This document shows positions 17,123-26,894 of a stretch of 45,903 bases of DNA, piece after piece; the stretch's first letter is position 1, and every line of letters begins with the position of its first letter. The stretch covers positions 1 to 45,903 of the forward strand of contig JACREU010000012.1 in assembly GCA_016212705.1 (NCBI GenBank), in the 5' to 3' direction. Made by a program: the position numbers and the translations under genes. Source of the stretch: Deltaproteobacteria bacterium. Lineage in GTDB: Bacteria > Desulfobacterota > GWC2-55-46. Below the pieces are notes generated by a model. That model did no database searches. It worked only from the letters and a program-made list of their open reading frames with translations, and was not told where the DNA came from.

Positions 17123-17160
17123 AAAAAAAAGCGGCTACCCCCTTTCGGGGTCAGCCGCTT
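17123..17160 (-). terminator. Rho-independent terminator of the tRNA transcript
   Basis: Minus-strand stem AAGCGGCTGACCCC / GGGGGTAGCCGCTT with a GAAA-containing loop and eight T residues. It lies 9 nt after the tRNA-Asp CCA end. Confidence 0.9.
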
Positions 17161-17168
17161 CTCGTGTC

Positions 17169-17245
17169 TGGCGGGGCCGACGGGACTCGAACCCGCGCCC
17201 TCTGGCTTGACAGGCCAGCGTTATAACCGACTTAACTACGGCCCC
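17169..17245 (-). tRNA. tRNA-Asp (anticodon GTC)
   Basis: 77 nt with encoded CCA. Acceptor stem GGGGCCG / CGGCCCC, discriminator G73 as usual for Asp. Anticodon stem CTGGC/GCCAG encloses loop CTGTCAA, giving GTC. T arm GCGGG TTCGAGT CCCGT is standard. Cotranscribed with tRNA-Val upstream. Confidence 0.95.
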
Positions 17246-17252
17246 AGTTTGA

Positions 17253-17289
17253 GTCTACCGCTAAAAATTCCTGATTTTTAGAGGCAGAC
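17253..17289. repeat. Dispersed palindromic repeat, copy 4
   Basis: GTCTACCGCTAAAAAT, spacer TCCTG, then ATTTTTAGAGGCAGAC. This is a nearly perfect palindrome and the most compact copy. It lies in the 56-nt spacer between tRNA-Val and tRNA-Asp, so it is transcribed within their precursor. Confidence 0.65.
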
Positions 17290-17301
17290 TGAATTTAATC
17301 T

Positions 17302-17377
17302 TGGTAGGCGGAACAGGGATCGAACCTGTGACCCCAGCCTTGTAAGGGCTGTGCTCTACCAACTGAGCTACCCGCCC
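17302..17377 (-). tRNA. tRNA-Val (anticodon TAC)
   Basis: 76 nt with encoded CCA. Acceptor GGGCGGG pairs with TCCGCCT (two G-U pairs), D arm GCTC/GAGC, anticodon stem CAGCC/GGCTG with loop CTTACAA giving TAC, and T arm ACAGG TTCGATC CCTGT. Discriminator A73. Confidence 0.95.
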
Positions 17378-17401
17378 GTTGTCCCTACTGTACCGAAAAG
17401 A

Positions 17402-17425
17402 ATTCCCCGTCTATTGACGGGGAAT
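17402..17425 (-). terminator. Hairpin before tRNA-Val
   Basis: Perfect 10-bp inverted repeat ATTCCCCGTC / GACGGGGAAT with a 4-nt loop, followed on the minus strand by TTCTTTTCGG. It may be a second terminator for lon or a 5' structure of the tRNA precursor, since a TTGACA promoter lies just upstream. Confidence 0.5.
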
Positions 17426-17431
17426 ATAGAT

Positions 17432-17459
17432 ATTTAACAATTTTAAGGGCTAATGTCAA
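17432..17459 (-). promoter_or_regulatory. Sigma-70-type promoter for tRNA-Val-tRNA-Asp
   Basis: Minus strand -35 TTGACA (17454-17459), 16-nt spacer, -10 TTAAAT (17432-17437). It lies between the lon terminator and the tRNA genes. The -35 is consensus; the -10 is moderate. Confidence 0.5.
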
Positions 17460-17468
17460 GCCGGAAAT

Positions 17469-17500
17469 GAAAAATGGACGCGTGAATGCGCCCATTTTTC
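17469..17500 (-). terminator. Rho-independent terminator of lon
   Basis: Stem GAAAAATGGGCGC / GCGTCCATTTTTC on the minus strand with one mismatch and a 6-nt loop. The 3' arm provides the T-rich run. It lies 14 nt after the lon stop. Confidence 0.65.
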
Positions 17501-17514
17501 TTGTCCGACTGCGC

Positions 17515-19926
17515 TCAATGCCTTATCACATGGTCGCTCGCCGTGGGTTCCGCAGGCGTGGCCGGCTGTTCCTTCTCAAGCTTAGCGCCCTTGAATATCT
17601 CTTCCCTGCCCTTGACGACCAGGGCCTGGACGAGGACCTCATCCATGTGCTGGACGAATATCGGCGTCACCTGCTTGAGTATCTGCGCGGGTATCTCCTT
17701 AATGTCCTTCTCGTTGTCCATTGGGATGAGGACCCTGGGGATGCCGGCCCTGTGCGCGGCAAGGAGCTTCTCCTTGAGGCCCCCTATGGGCAGGACCTTT
17801 CCGCGGAGCGTTATCTCTCCTGTCATGGCGACGTCCTTGCTTATCGGGACCCTTATGAGCGCCGAGGCTATGGCCGTCGCCATCGTGATGCCGGCGGAGG
17901 GGCCGTCCTTGGGGATAGCGCCCTCAGGCACATGGATGTGTATGTCGAGCTTCTGGTAGAAATCCTTCTCAAGCCCGAGTTCCGTCGCCCTGCTCCTTAT
18001 GTAGGTCATAGCCGCCTGGGCGGACTCCTGCATGACGTCGCCGAGCTTGCCGGTGATGATTAGCTTGCCCTTTCCGGGGACGAGGGCGACTTCGATCTGG
18101 AGGAGCTCTCCTCCGGCCTCGGTCCAGGCCAGCCCCGTGGCCACGCCGATCTCAGCGGCCTTCTCGATCGTGCCGTAGCGGTACTGCGGGACGCCCAGGT
18201 ACTTGGGGATGGCCTTCGACGAGACCGCTACCTTCGCTTCCCTTCCCTTCTTCAATATCTCTCTGGCAACCTTGCGGCAGACGGCGGCGATCTGTCTTTC
18301 GAGGTTCCTGACGCCGGCCTCCTTCGTGTATCTCCTTACGACCGTAAGGATCGTCGCCTTTGCGAGGTCGAGGTTCTCTTTTGTAAGCCCGTGCATCTTG
18401 AGCTGTTTCGGGAGGAGGAACCTCTCGACTATGTGTAGCTTCTCAAGCTCGGTGTAGCCTGGTATCCTTATAAGCTCCATCCTGTCGAGGAGCGGGTAAG
18501 GTATGCCCTGCACGGAGTTGGCGGTCGTTATGAACATTATCTTCGAGAGGTCATAGTCGCAGTCGAGATAATGGTCGTCAAAGGTGTGGTTCTGTTCAGG
18601 GTCCAGGACCTCAAGTAGGGCGGACGCCGGGTCTCCTCTGAAGTCGTGGCTCATCTTGTCGACTTCGTCCAGCAGGAATACGGGGTTATTCGATCCCGCC
18701 TTCTTAAGCGACTGTATGATCTTTCCCGGCATGGAGCCTATGTAGGTCCGCCTGTGCCCCCTTATCTCGGCCTCGTCCTTTACGCCGCCCAAAGAGAGAC
18801 GGACGAAGTTCCTGCCGGTGGCGCGGGCTATCGACTTCGCGAGCGACGTCTTCCCGACGCCCGGAGGGCCTACGAGGCAGAGTATGGGGCCTTTCATCTC
18901 GTCTACGAGGCCGCGTACCGCGAGGTACTCTACGATGCGCTCCTTTACGTTCTTAAGGCCGTAGTGGTCTTCCTCGAGGACGCGCTCGGCTTCAGAGATG
19001 TCCTTCTTCTCCTCGGTCTCGTGGTCCCAGGGCAGGGTCACCATCCAGTCTATGTAGTTCCTGGAGACCGTCGCCTCGGCGGACATCGGGGACATGAGCC
19101 GGAGCTTCTTCAACTCCTGCTTGGCCTTCCGTGTGGCCTCCTTCGACATCTTCTTGGACTTTAACTTCTCCTCGAACTCCTGTATCTCGCTCTTGAACTC
19201 GTCCTTCTCCCCGAGCTCCTTCTGGATCGCCTTCATCTGCTCGCTCAGGTAATACTCCTTCTGGGTCTTCTCCATCTGGCGCTTGACCCTCTGGCGTATC
19301 TTCTGCTCGACCTCGAGTATCTCTATCTCGCTCTCCATGATGGAGTAAAGGCGCTCCAGCCTCTTCGTCGGGGACGATATGGTAAGGAGCGTCTGCTTGT
19401 CCTCGAGCTTGATGGTAAGGTGCGAGGCCATGGTGTCCGCGAGACGCGAAGGGTCCTCGATGGATGAAACGCTCATTATCATCTCGGGAGGGATGCGCTT
19501 GTTGAACTTCACGTAGGACTCGAAGGATTTAACGACCGAACGGATGAGCGCCTCGGTCTCCACGGTCTCGTCTATCCCCTCCTCTATCTCTTCGACCGAG
19601 ACCATGAAACACTCGTCCTCGGATACGAACTCCTTTATCTGCGCGCGCTTCTTGCCCTCGACAAGGACCTTGACGGTCCCGTCCGGGAGCCTTAAGAGCT
19701 GGAGTATGGTGCCGAGCGTGCCGACTTCGTAGATGTCGTCCGAGCCGGGCTCCTCGGTCTTGGCCTTCTTCTGGGCCGCGAGCAGTATGGACTTGTCGTG
19801 GCTCATGGCGTGCTCAAGGGCCTTTATGGACTTATCCCTTCCCACAAAGAGCGGCACCACCATGTACGGGAATATGATTATGTCCCGGAGCGGGATCAAC
19901 GGTATTACCATTTTATCGTTCTTCAA
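17515..19926 (-). CDS. lon: ATP-dependent protease Lon
   Basis: 803 aa from a TTG start at 19926. LON substrate-binding domain ([12 protein letters not shown]), a coiled middle region (about 190-280), AAA+ module with Walker A GPPGVGKT and Walker [11 protein letters not shown], then the S16 protease domain with the catalytic Ser in [10 protein letters not shown] and Lys in the [12 protein letters not shown] region. Degrades misfolded and regulatory proteins. GGAGGT lies 6 nt before the TTG; an in-frame codon 9 triplets upstream has no such site. A Lys-rich, Pro/Ala tail ends the protein. Follows clpX by about 100 nt. Confidence 0.94.
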   Translation of the reverse strand: MKNDKMVIPLIPLRDIIIFPYMVVPLFVGRDKSIKALEHAMSHDKSILLAAQKKAKTEEPGSDDIYEVGTLGTILQLLRLPDGTVKVLVEGKKRAQIKEFVSEDECFMVSVEEIEEGIDETVETEALIRSVVKSFESYVKFNKRIPPEMIMSVSSIEDPSRLADTMASHLTIKLEDKQTLLTISSPTKRLERLYSIMESEIEILEVEQKIRQRVKRQMEKTQKEYYLSEQMKAIQKELGEKDEFKSEIQEFEEKLKSKKMSKEATRKAKQELKKLRLMSPMSAEATVSRNYIDWMVTLPWDHETEEKKDISEAERVLEEDHYGLKNVKERIVEYLAVRGLVDEMKGPILCLVGPPGVGKTSLAKSIARATGRNFVRLSLGGVKDEAEIRGHRRTYIGSMPGKIIQSLKKAGSNNPVFLLDEVDKMSHDFRGDPASALLEVLDPEQNHTFDDHYLDCDYDLSKIMFITTANSVQGIPYPLLDRMELIRIPGYTELEKLHIVERFLLPKQLKMHGLTKENLDLAKATILTVVRRYTKEAGVRNLERQIAAVCRKVAREILKKGREAKVAVSSKAIPKYLGVPQYRYGTIEKAAEIGVATGLAWTEAGGELLQIEVALVPGKGKLIITGKLGDVMQESAQAAMTYIRSRATELGLEKDFYQKLDIHIHVPEGAIPKDGPSAGITMATAIASALIRVPISKDVAMTGEITLRGKVLPIGGLKEKLLAAHRAGIPRVLIPMDNEKDIKEIPAQILKQVTPIFVQHMDEVLVQALVVKGREEIFKGAKLEKEQPATPAEPTASDHVIRH

Positions 19927-20030
19927 ATTTCTACCTCCATTCAAAAAGATCATCTGCTCACCCGGAGAACTGGCCGCCGGTCATGGGGCGTCCGTTCAAG
20001 AGTTTTTATCCGGCGCCGGCCGAAGGGCCG

Positions 20031-21281
20031 TCAAGCCGTCTCGGCCCTGTTGCCGTATACGATTATCGGCTTCGCCTTTTCGAGGATTACGTCCTCGTTT
20101 ACGATGCACTCCTTGATATTGGACTGCGAGGGGATCTCGTACATCGTGTCAAGCATTACGTTCTCGAGTATGGCCCGGAGGCCTCTGGCCCCGGCCTTCC
20201 TCCTCATCGACTCCCTGGCTACGGCCGTAAGGGCGCCTTCCGAGAACTTGAGCTTCACGTTCTCGAACTCGAAGAGCTTCTGGTACTGTTTTATTATCGC
20301 GTTCTTGGGCTCCATCAGTATCTTTACGAGGTCCTTTTCCTCAAGCTCGTCGAGGACCGCGACCACCGGGAGCCTGCCCATAAACTCGGGGATCAGCCCG
20401 TATTTGAGGAAATCCTGCGGCTCGACGTCGTGGAGGGCCTTGGCTATGCTGGGCTCGACCGGCTTTTTCGCATCGGTGCTGAAACCCACGGACCTCTTGC
20501 CCACCCTCTGCGATATGATGGTATCGAGACCGTTGAACGCGCCCCCGCAGATAAAGAGTATGTTCGTCGTATCGACCTGCAGGAACTCCTGCTGAGGGTG
20601 CTTCCTGCCGCCCTTGGGCGGGACGTTCGCGACAGTCCCTTCGATTATCTTAAGGAGCGCCTGCTGGACACCCTCGCCTGAAACGTCCCTTGTAATGGAC
20701 GGCGAGTCGCTCTTCCTCGCTATCTTGTCTATCTCGTCTATGTAGACGATGCCCTTCTGGCACCGCTCTATGTCGTATTCCGCGTTCTGAAGGAGGCTCA
20801 AGATTATGTTCTCGACGTCCTCTCCGACGTATCCGGCCTCTGTAAGGGTCGTCGCGTCGGCTATGGTGAAGGGGACGTTCAGGATCTTGGCGAGCGTCTG
20901 CGCCAGGAGCGTCTTTCCGGAGCCGGTCGGGCCGACTATGAGGATGTTGCTCTTCTGGAGGTCTACGTTTCCGAGCGCGACCTTGGACTCTATCCTCTTG
21001 TAGTGGTTGTGGACCGCTACGGACAAAACCTTTTTGGCGTGTTCCTGGCCGACGACATACTCGTCAAGGACCTTTTTAATCTCGGTCGGCTTGGGGATCG
21101 TGTGCTCGCGCTTCTTGAACTCCTCTTTCTCGTACTCCTCGGCGATTATATCGTTGCAGAGCTCGATGCACTCGTCGCATATATAGACCATCGGCCCGGC
21201 TACGAGCTTCCTTACCTCGTCCTGCCCCTTGCTGCAAAACGAACAGGTCAGATAATTACCGCCCTTTTTGCCAACTGACAT
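20031..21281 (-). CDS. clpX: ClpX, ATPase subunit of ClpXP
   Basis: 416 aa. N-terminal zinc-binding domain with CSFC and CDEC cysteine pairs, AAA+ Walker A GPTGSGKT, Walker [12 protein letters not shown], sensor-2 region with RKAGARGLR, and the ClpP-binding IGF-type loop is not obvious by eye. Unfolds tagged substrates and feeds them to ClpP, encoded directly upstream. GGAGG precedes the ATG at good spacing. Part of tig-clpP-clpX-lon. Confidence 0.95.
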   Translation of the reverse strand: MSVGKKGGNYLTCSFCSKGQDEVRKLVAGPMVYICDECIELCNDIIAEEYEKEEFKKREHTIPKPTEIKKVLDEYVVGQEHAKKVLSVAVHNHYKRIESKVALGNVDLQKSNILIVGPTGSGKTLLAQTLAKILNVPFTIADATTLTEAGYVGEDVENIILSLLQNAEYDIERCQKGIVYIDEIDKIARKSDSPSITRDVSGEGVQQALLKIIEGTVANVPPKGGRKHPQQEFLQVDTTNILFICGGAFNGLDTIISQRVGKRSVGFSTDAKKPVEPSIAKALHDVEPQDFLKYGLIPEFMGRLPVVAVLDELEEKDLVKILMEPKNAIIKQYQKLFEFENVKLKFSEGALTAVARESMRRKAGARGLRAILENVMLDTMYEIPSQSNIKECIVNEDVILEKAKPIIVYGNRAETA

Positions 21282-21386
21282 CTCAGTCCTCCAAGCGCTT
21301 GAGAAAAGATATTAGCTTAAGAGTATTTTCAACATTTATTTTCAAAATCGCTTAAGCCGCCACAGCCGTGAAAAATTCCGCTTATT

Positions 21387-21995
21387 TTACCTTGGTTTAA
21401 CCGGTTCGACTGAAACCCTTTTCTCAATGACCTTATCAATTATACCATATTCAACGCCCTGTTGCCCAGTCATATAAAAATCCCGCTCGGTGTCCCTATG
21501 GACCTTTTCAATCGGCTGGCCCGTGTGCCTGGACATTATCCTGGCGAGTTCCTCTCTGATGCGCAGTATCTCCCTCGCCTGGATGTCAATTTCGGTCGCC
21601 TGCCCCTGGGCGCCGCCAAGGGGCTGGTGTATGAGTATCCTGGAATTCGGGAGCGCGAAGCGTTTTCCCGCCGTGCCTCCGGCGAGGAGGAGCGCGCCCA
21701 TCGAGGCGGCCTGTCCTATGCAGATCGTCGAGACGTCGGGTTTCACATACTGCATGGTATCGTAGATGGCGAGCCCGGCTGAGACGAGCCCGCCCGGGGA
21801 ATTTACGTAGATGTGTATGTCCTTTTCCGGGTCCTCGGACTCGAGGAAGAGGAGTTGCGCGACTATCAGGTTGGAAACGTTATCGTCGATGGCGGACCCG
21901 AGGAAGATTATCCTGTCCTTAAGGAGCCTCGAATATATGTCGTAGGCCCTCTCTCCGCGGCCGGACTGCTCTACAACCATCGGGATCAAAGTCAT
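21387..21995 (-). CDS. clpP: ClpP, proteolytic subunit
   Basis: 202 aa from the ATG at 21995. Catalytic triad Ser98 (QAASMGA), His123 (ILIHQPLGG) and Asp172 (ERDFYM). Length matches the family. The open frame runs 31 codons further upstream but that segment is unlike ClpP; the inner ATG has AAGGAGG just before it. Forms the tetradecameric chamber used by ClpX. Confidence 0.95.
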   Translation of the reverse strand: MTLIPMVVEQSGRGERAYDIYSRLLKDRIIFLGSAIDDNVSNLIVAQLLFLESEDPEKDIHIYVNSPGGLVSAGLAIYDTMQYVKPDVSTICIGQAASMGALLLAGGTAGKRFALPNSRILIHQPLGGAQGQATEIDIQAREILRIREELARIMSRHTGQPIEKVHRDTERDFYMTGQQGVEYGIIDKVIEKRVSVEPVKPR

Positions 21996-22213
21996 GCGGC
22001 CTCCTTGGTTCTGGTTATTTGGCTTAACCGCCGGCAAAGTCCATCTATCTGCCCTGCAGGCAGAAATGCCCTGGGCCCTGCCGTACATACAAGTACGCCG
22101 GAGCCCATCGTCCCCTATCTTCCATACCCCAACCGGGCCTCGCGTCAGCTTGTCTGAGGCCTCGGGAAACCGCCTCGCGCGTTCCGGGTTTCCAAACGGA
22201 CTGTCAGGCCGGT

Positions 22214-23503
22214 CTAAGCGGCAGAGCTTGCGCCTAAAATGATATCGAATACTTTCTCGTGCTTCATCCCGTCCTTTATTATCTCGAGCGCCCCTTCTTT
22301 CTCGATCCTGCCCATGAGGGACTCAAACGAGACACCCCTCGACTCCGCGATGCTCCTTACTGCCTTTTCGGTCTCTTCGCGGGAAACTTCAAGTTTTTCT
22401 TTTGCCGCGATCGTATCGAGGACGACGTCCTCCTTTACCTGCCTTACGGCCATATCCCTGTATTTGCCCTTAAGCTCCTCAATCGAGAGGCCCTGGTCGC
22501 CGGGGTTATAGGACCCCTGCTTCATGCCGTCTATTACCCGGTTGAGTATTACGCCCAGATACCTGTTCACCATGGCGTCAGGGACGTCGAAAGGGTGCGC
22601 CTCGATGAGTTTGTCGAGTATCTCGTTTTTGAGCCTCTCCTTATCGTGGGTCTCCTTCACGTCCGCAAGCTCTTTTTTTACCTTGTCGGCGAGCCCCTCG
22701 ATGTCTTCGCACCCGACCGACTTGGCGAAATCAACGTTCAGCTCCGGCAGTCCCTTTTCCTTCACGGCCTTTACGGTCATCTTGAACCGGGCCTCTTTTC
22801 CGGCGAGAGTTTTTTCGCTGTAATTGTCCGGGAAGCTTATGTCAGCCTCCTTGTCTTCGCCCTTGGAAGCGCCCCTCAATGCCTCGTCGAAGCCGGGCAG
22901 GAGCGTCTTTTCACCGAGGAGGACGGGGTAATCCACGGACTTGGTGTTCTTGACCGGTTCGTTCCCCATGAAGCCCTCGAAGTCCACGACTACGAGGTCC
23001 CCGTCCTTTGCGGGCCTCTCCACGTCCTTGAAGCCGGCCTTAACCTCTCTCAGCTTCTGTATGCCGTCCTCGACGTCCTTGTCGGTGACCTCTATCGCCT
23101 TTTTATCGAGCTTCATGCCCATGTAGCCGTCTATCACAAGCGCGGGCGAGACCTCGACGATTGCGGAGAAGGCAAATTCCTTGCCCTCTTCAAGCGTCTC
23201 CGTCTTTATCTCGACCTTAGGGGCGTCGACCGGCTGTATCGCCTTTTCGCTAAGCGCGTGCGGGTAAGCGTTCTCAATGAGCTTCTTTACTACGTCCTCA
23301 TGGACGTGGCCCGAGAACCTGGCCTTGAGTATGTTCATCGGCACCGCGCCCTTCCTGAACCCGGCTATATTGACCGACGACCTCAATGACTTGTAGGCCG
23401 AATCCAGCTCCCTTTTTACCGCCTCCGCCGGGACCGTGATGTCGAGCCTCTTCTTTACCGGGCTTAATTCCTCAACCGAGATCTTCAACTCTGTCTTCTG
23501 CAT
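22214..23503 (-). CDS. tig: Trigger factor
   Basis: 429 aa. N-terminal ribosome-binding domain including the signature GFRKGAVP, a FKBP-type peptidyl-prolyl isomerase domain (about 150-245, with [11 protein letters not shown] and LLPGFDEAL), and a helical C-terminal chaperone domain. Ribosome-associated chaperone for nascent chains. First protein gene of tig-clpP-clpX-lon and placed 80 nt after tRNA-Leu, likely on the same transcript. Confidence 0.93.
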   Translation of the reverse strand: MQKTELKISVEELSPVKKRLDITVPAEAVKRELDSAYKSLRSSVNIAGFRKGAVPMNILKARFSGHVHEDVVKKLIENAYPHALSEKAIQPVDAPKVEIKTETLEEGKEFAFSAIVEVSPALVIDGYMGMKLDKKAIEVTDKDVEDGIQKLREVKAGFKDVERPAKDGDLVVVDFEGFMGNEPVKNTKSVDYPVLLGEKTLLPGFDEALRGASKGEDKEADISFPDNYSEKTLAGKEARFKMTVKAVKEKGLPELNVDFAKSVGCEDIEGLADKVKKELADVKETHDKERLKNEILDKLIEAHPFDVPDAMVNRYLGVILNRVIDGMKQGSYNPGDQGLSIEELKGKYRDMAVRQVKEDVVLDTIAAKEKLEVSREETEKAVRSIAESRGVSFESLMGRIEKEGALEIIKDGMKHEKVFDIILGASSAA

Positions 23504-23583
23504 CTCTTCCCATACCTTTCCATGATTTCTTTTTTATATAAAGTACGAGGGCCTTAAGCAACCCATACGCTTCAAACCTCAAC

Positions 23584-23666
23584 TGGTGCGAGAGGGGGGA
23601 ATCGAACCCCCATGGTTGCCCACCAGATCCTAAGTCTGGCGCGTCTGCCAGTTCCGCCACTCTCGC
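23584..23666 (-). tRNA. tRNA-Leu (anticodon TAG)
   Basis: 83 nt with encoded CCA. Acceptor GCGAGAG / CTCTCGC, D arm GGCGGAACTGGCAGACGC, anticodon stem CCAGA/TCTGG with loop CTTAGGA giving TAG, a class II long variable arm, and T arm GGGGG TTCGATT CCCCC. Lies between a strong promoter and tig. Confidence 0.95.
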
Positions 23667-23829
23667 GAAAAGGCCTCTGCTTCCTGGAATCAGCCAAATA
23701 GCGGTGGAACACGCCCTTGCAGGCAACGGGCGGCCCGCCTGAGAAGAAAATACGATAAAAGGACTAAATGAAAGGCTTTAGCGGGCCTTTGGGGCAAAAA
23801 TCGGCAAAAAACTCAATTACTTCTCACGT

Positions 23830-23858
23830 ATTATAAGGGATTCGACCGGCCCTTGCAA
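23830..23858 (-). promoter_or_regulatory. Sigma-70-type promoter for tRNA-Leu and tig operon
   Basis: Minus strand -35 TTGCAA (23853-23858), 17-nt spacer, perfect -10 TATAAT (23830-23835). Predicted start near 23823, about 155 nt before the tRNA 5' end. No other promoter is obvious before tig. Confidence 0.65.
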
Positions 23859-23916
23859 CAAAAAAGGCGTCCCTGCCAGCCCATGCTCAACCCGCTGAAA
23901 TACAAGGATAAAAGAC

Positions 23917-26106
23917 CTATTTATCGAGCCTGAACCTGGCGACACTCTCGCTCATGTCGCGGTTGAGCTGGATGAGCCGCCCGAAGGCCTTTTCGGACTC
24001 TACGACCCTGTCCCTGTTCTCGACCGAGAACATCCGGACGGCCTCTATCGCGTCCACGACTTTAGCGGTGTTCCTCTCCTGCTCACGGATGATATTGCTT
24101 ATGAAGTTCACCATCCTCATTACGTCCTCTATGGCCCCGGTGATCTCCTTGTCGGACGCCGCCTGCGCCCTCGTCGAGCCCTTGACCCTGTAGGCGATGT
24201 TCGCGAGCCGCTCGGAGGCCCTGTTTATGAGCTCGCTCCCCTTCGCCTGCTCCTGCGTGGCGTTCACGATCCTCCTGGTCATCTCCGCGACCTTCCCAGT
24301 AGCCTCGACGACCAGGTTTATCTCCTTGGCCTGCTCGACCGAGGCGCGTGCTATCTCGCGCACGCTCTCGGTAGACTTTTTGGCGGAGCTTACTATCTTT
24401 TTCAAGCCCTCTCCGGCCTCCATCGAGAGCTTTACGCCCTCCTCGGCGCTCAGGCACCCCTTATCCATCGCCTTTACGGCCCTGTTCGACTCGATCTCGA
24501 CCGCGTCGATTATCTCGGAGACCTCCTTCGCGGAGGTCGAAGTCCTCTCGGCGAGGTCCTTGATCTCGTTCGATACTACCGAGAAGCTCTTGCCGTGCTC
24601 TCCGGACTGGGCCGCGATGATGGCGGCGTTTAAGGCGAGCAGGTTCGTCTCCTCGGCGACGTCCCTGATGACATCGAGCGTCTTTCCTATCTCCTTTATC
24701 TTCTCGGACAGGCTGTTTATTATCCCGGTCGATTCCCGCGTTATGTCCTTTGTCCGTATTATCCCGTCTATGGTGGATTCGACGGCAAAGAGCCCGGCGT
24801 TGGCGTCCCTTATGACGTCGTCGGCGAACCGGGAAGCCTCAGCCGCGTTAGTCTCGACCTCCCGTATCCGGGCGTTTATCTGCGTCATGGACGACGACAC
24901 CTGCATGACGGAGGACGAGAGGCTCTCGATGTTCTCTGATATCTCCTTTATCGAAAACGACATGTCGCGCGTGGAGGCGGCGGTCTCATCCACGCTGGAC
25001 AAGAGCGAGTCCATGTTATCGACGACGTCGGCGACCGAGGCGCCGAGATCGAGGACGGACGCCGCCCCCTTCTCCACAGAGGCGGCGAGAGTCTCTGAGT
25101 ACCTGGCTATCTCGACTATCGTCGCGTTAAGCCCATCCATGTTCCCGCCTATGGAGTCTATCGCCGCGCCCTGGCGCGTGGCGCCGTCTATTATCCGCCT
25201 CCTGACCTCCTTAAGGCCCGAGGTAATCTCGGTCTCCTCGTCCGACGTCTTCCTTATGCCCTCTATCACGACGCTTAAGTTCCTGGCGAGCTCGTTCGTC
25301 TGGGCGGCGAGGAGCCCGAGCTCATCACCTGACTTTACCACGGCCACGGCCGTCAGGTCCCCGGAGGCGAGCTGTCTCGTCGTGTCCACAAGGCTCAATA
25401 CCGGGGAGGTGACGACCTTCCGTATGAAGGCGAGCCCGACGAGGCCCATGGAGAGAACGACGGCGAAGCCGTAGAGTATGGAGCGCAGGATGTCGTCCAT
25501 AGCCGCGTGCATCTCGCCTTCTATGGGGACGACCACCTCAAGGGCGCCGGCGACGTCGCCTATTTTGTAATCGGTCTTGGGGGACCCCGGGTTGTTGTTG
25601 TGGCAGTCTACGCATGTCTGGGACGTCGCTATGTCCGGTATCATATACCTGACGGACGCCATGCCTTCGAAGTCCTCAAAACTGTAATGGCGCGCCTCTG
25701 CCCCGGTTGCGAATATCTCCAACGCCTCCTGCTGGAATGCGTCCCTGGGCGCGTTAGCCGGGTTTATGGGGTACAGGCTGACTATTTCCATGTGGAGGCC
25801 GCCTCTGGACCCTAATGATTTGGAGACCTCTTTTATGAACGTGGTGGGCAGAGGTATGGCCTTGGGGTCGTTCTGGTAGGCGCCTGTTACGGTGAGGCCG
25901 GCCTCGAGCGCCCTCTTGACCACGGTCGAGGCGTAGTACTGCCTGTCGGCCGCGATCTTCCTGGAGAGGAGGTCGGCGGCCATCAGCGCCATACGCCTCG
26001 TCTGCTCGATCCTCTCATGATATATATAGAAGCTGTATACCCCGAATATCACCGCCCATACAAGGGTGGCGAAGACGAGGAGCTTCGTCCTTATGCCGAA
26101 TCTCAT
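23917..26106 (-). CDS. Methyl-accepting chemotaxis protein with c-type haem sensor domain
   Basis: 729 aa from the ATG at 26106. TM1 (about residues 8-28), a periplasmic DUF3365/Tll0287-like domain (30-205), TM2 (208-228), HAMP, and a long cytoplasmic coiled coil with the signalling tip near [10 protein letters not shown]. The periplasmic domain contains CVDCH (Cys165, Cys168, His169), a covalent haem-binding motif, so it probably senses redox state or a gas such as O2 or NO. The tip departs from the usual NAAIEAARAGE sequence ([15 protein letters not shown]). GGGGA precedes the ATG. It lies 128 nt after a membrane-protein gene of the respiratory island. An alternative TTG start lies 4 codons upstream. 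Confidence 0.88.
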   Translation of the reverse strand: MRFGIRTKLLVFATLVWAVIFGVYSFYIYHERIEQTRRMALMAADLLSRKIAADRQYYASTVVKRALEAGLTVTGAYQNDPKAIPLPTTFIKEVSKSLGSRGGLHMEIVSLYPINPANAPRDAFQQEALEIFATGAEARHYSFEDFEGMASVRYMIPDIATSQTCVDCHNNNPGSPKTDYKIGDVAGALEVVVPIEGEMHAAMDDILRSILYGFAVVLSMGLVGLAFIRKVVTSPVLSLVDTTRQLASGDLTAVAVVKSGDELGLLAAQTNELARNLSVVIEGIRKTSDEETEITSGLKEVRRRIIDGATRQGAAIDSIGGNMDGLNATIVEIARYSETLAASVEKGAASVLDLGASVADVVDNMDSLLSSVDETAASTRDMSFSIKEISENIESLSSSVMQVSSSMTQINARIREVETNAAEASRFADDVIRDANAGLFAVESTIDGIIRTKDITRESTGIINSLSEKIKEIGKTLDVIRDVAEETNLLALNAAIIAAQSGEHGKSFSVVSNEIKDLAERTSTSAKEVSEIIDAVEIESNRAVKAMDKGCLSAEEGVKLSMEAGEGLKKIVSSAKKSTESVREIARASVEQAKEINLVVEATGKVAEMTRRIVNATQEQAKGSELINRASERLANIAYRVKGSTRAQAASDKEITGAIEDVMRMVNFISNIIREQERNTAKVVDAIEAVRMFSVENRDRVVESEKAFGRLIQLNRDMSESVARFRLDK

Positions 26107-26139
26107 CACAGTCCCCAAAGAGCGCCTATTTACCTGGAT

Positions 26140-26166
26140 ATTATAAGAAAAGGGGCGTACTTACAA
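26140..26166 (-). promoter_or_regulatory. Possible promoter for the chemoreceptor gene
   Basis: Minus strand perfect -10 TATAAT (26140-26145) with TTGTAA (26161-26166) 15 nt upstream, slightly short spacing. It would give a leader of about 25-30 nt. Suggests independent transcription from the cytochrome genes upstream. Confidence 0.4.
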
Positions 26167-26234
26167 GGTTTTTCTGGGGGGGCCTGCGGGAGGGGAGGGG
26201 CTCGAAGATAGGGCGTTAAGCGAAGACCGCCTTA

Positions 26235-26888
26235 TCACTCTATCAATAACGCGTCCTCCTTCTCGTCGAACCTTACGACCCTTATCTCGCCCGCCCTCAA
26301 TTCCATCGCGTGGTCGAGCGAAAAATCGGCTGGTCTGCCGGGGCCGCTCCTGTAGAGCTTCGCCTCTACCCTGTGCAAGCCGGGCTCTATCAGGAACTCC
26401 TCGAATACGTAAGAGGCCATGTCCCTCTTAAGGCCCGTCGGCGCGTAGGCCCTGTCAAGCAGCTTCCTGCCGTCCATGTAGAGCTCCACGACGACCGGGT
26501 GTCTCTCCCTCGAACAACCGCCGAGCTTCGACATGCTCATCTTCACCTGCCTCGTGTCCTTAAGCTCCCGCCTGTACCTCTCTCCCTCTTTCTTTATGAG
26601 GTCGGCCTCGTCGCACTCGGCGACCCTGCCCCCGGAGTGCTTGAAGGCGACCTTCAACGCGGCGGCCTCTTTCCTGTAAAATGAGTAAGAGATGTCGGAG
26701 AGCCAGACCGACGGGAGTATGATCGCAAAGAGTATTACGGAGACCCCGGCGAGGGCCCTGCGGTCCAACGGTCTCTTTTTCACGGGAAGGCCATTGTCCT
26801 TCTCCGAGGCCTTCTTCCGCCGCCATTCCTTTATGACGATGTATATGACCGGCAATATGAACGCGAGCAATACGCCTGCTACCCACAT
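26235..26888 (-). CDS. Unrecognised membrane protein with extracytoplasmic domain
   Basis: 217 aa; I do not recognise a family. Two hydrophobic segments (about residues 3-18 and 46-64) are separated by a short, highly basic stretch, which should be cytosolic. The rest (70-217) should face the periplasm. It contains two cysteines (in AECDEAD and GGCSRE) and a predicted beta-rich C-terminal part (VVVELYMDGRKLLDR...LHRVEAKLYRSG). It starts 6 nt after the cytochrome b fusion gene, with AAGGAG overlapping that gene's stop, so it is coupled to it. An accessory or assembly factor of that protein is a reasonable guess only. Confidence 0.7.
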   Translation of the reverse strand: MWVAGVLLAFILPVIYIVIKEWRRKKASEKDNGLPVKKRPLDRRALAGVSVILFAIILPSVWLSDISYSFYRKEAAALKVAFKHSGGRVAECDEADLIKKEGERYRRELKDTRQVKMSMSKLGGCSRERHPVVVELYMDGRKLLDRAYAPTGLKRDMASYVFEEFLIEPGLHRVEAKLYRSGPGRPADFSLDHAMELRAGEIRVVRFDEKEDALLIE

Positions 26889-26894
26889 ATCTAC

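Noticed and set aside
23472-23726. 84-codon open frame covering the tRNA-Leu region
   Set aside because: It is the well-known spurious translation across a tRNA-Leu gene; the tRNA structure is complete, so the frame is not coding.
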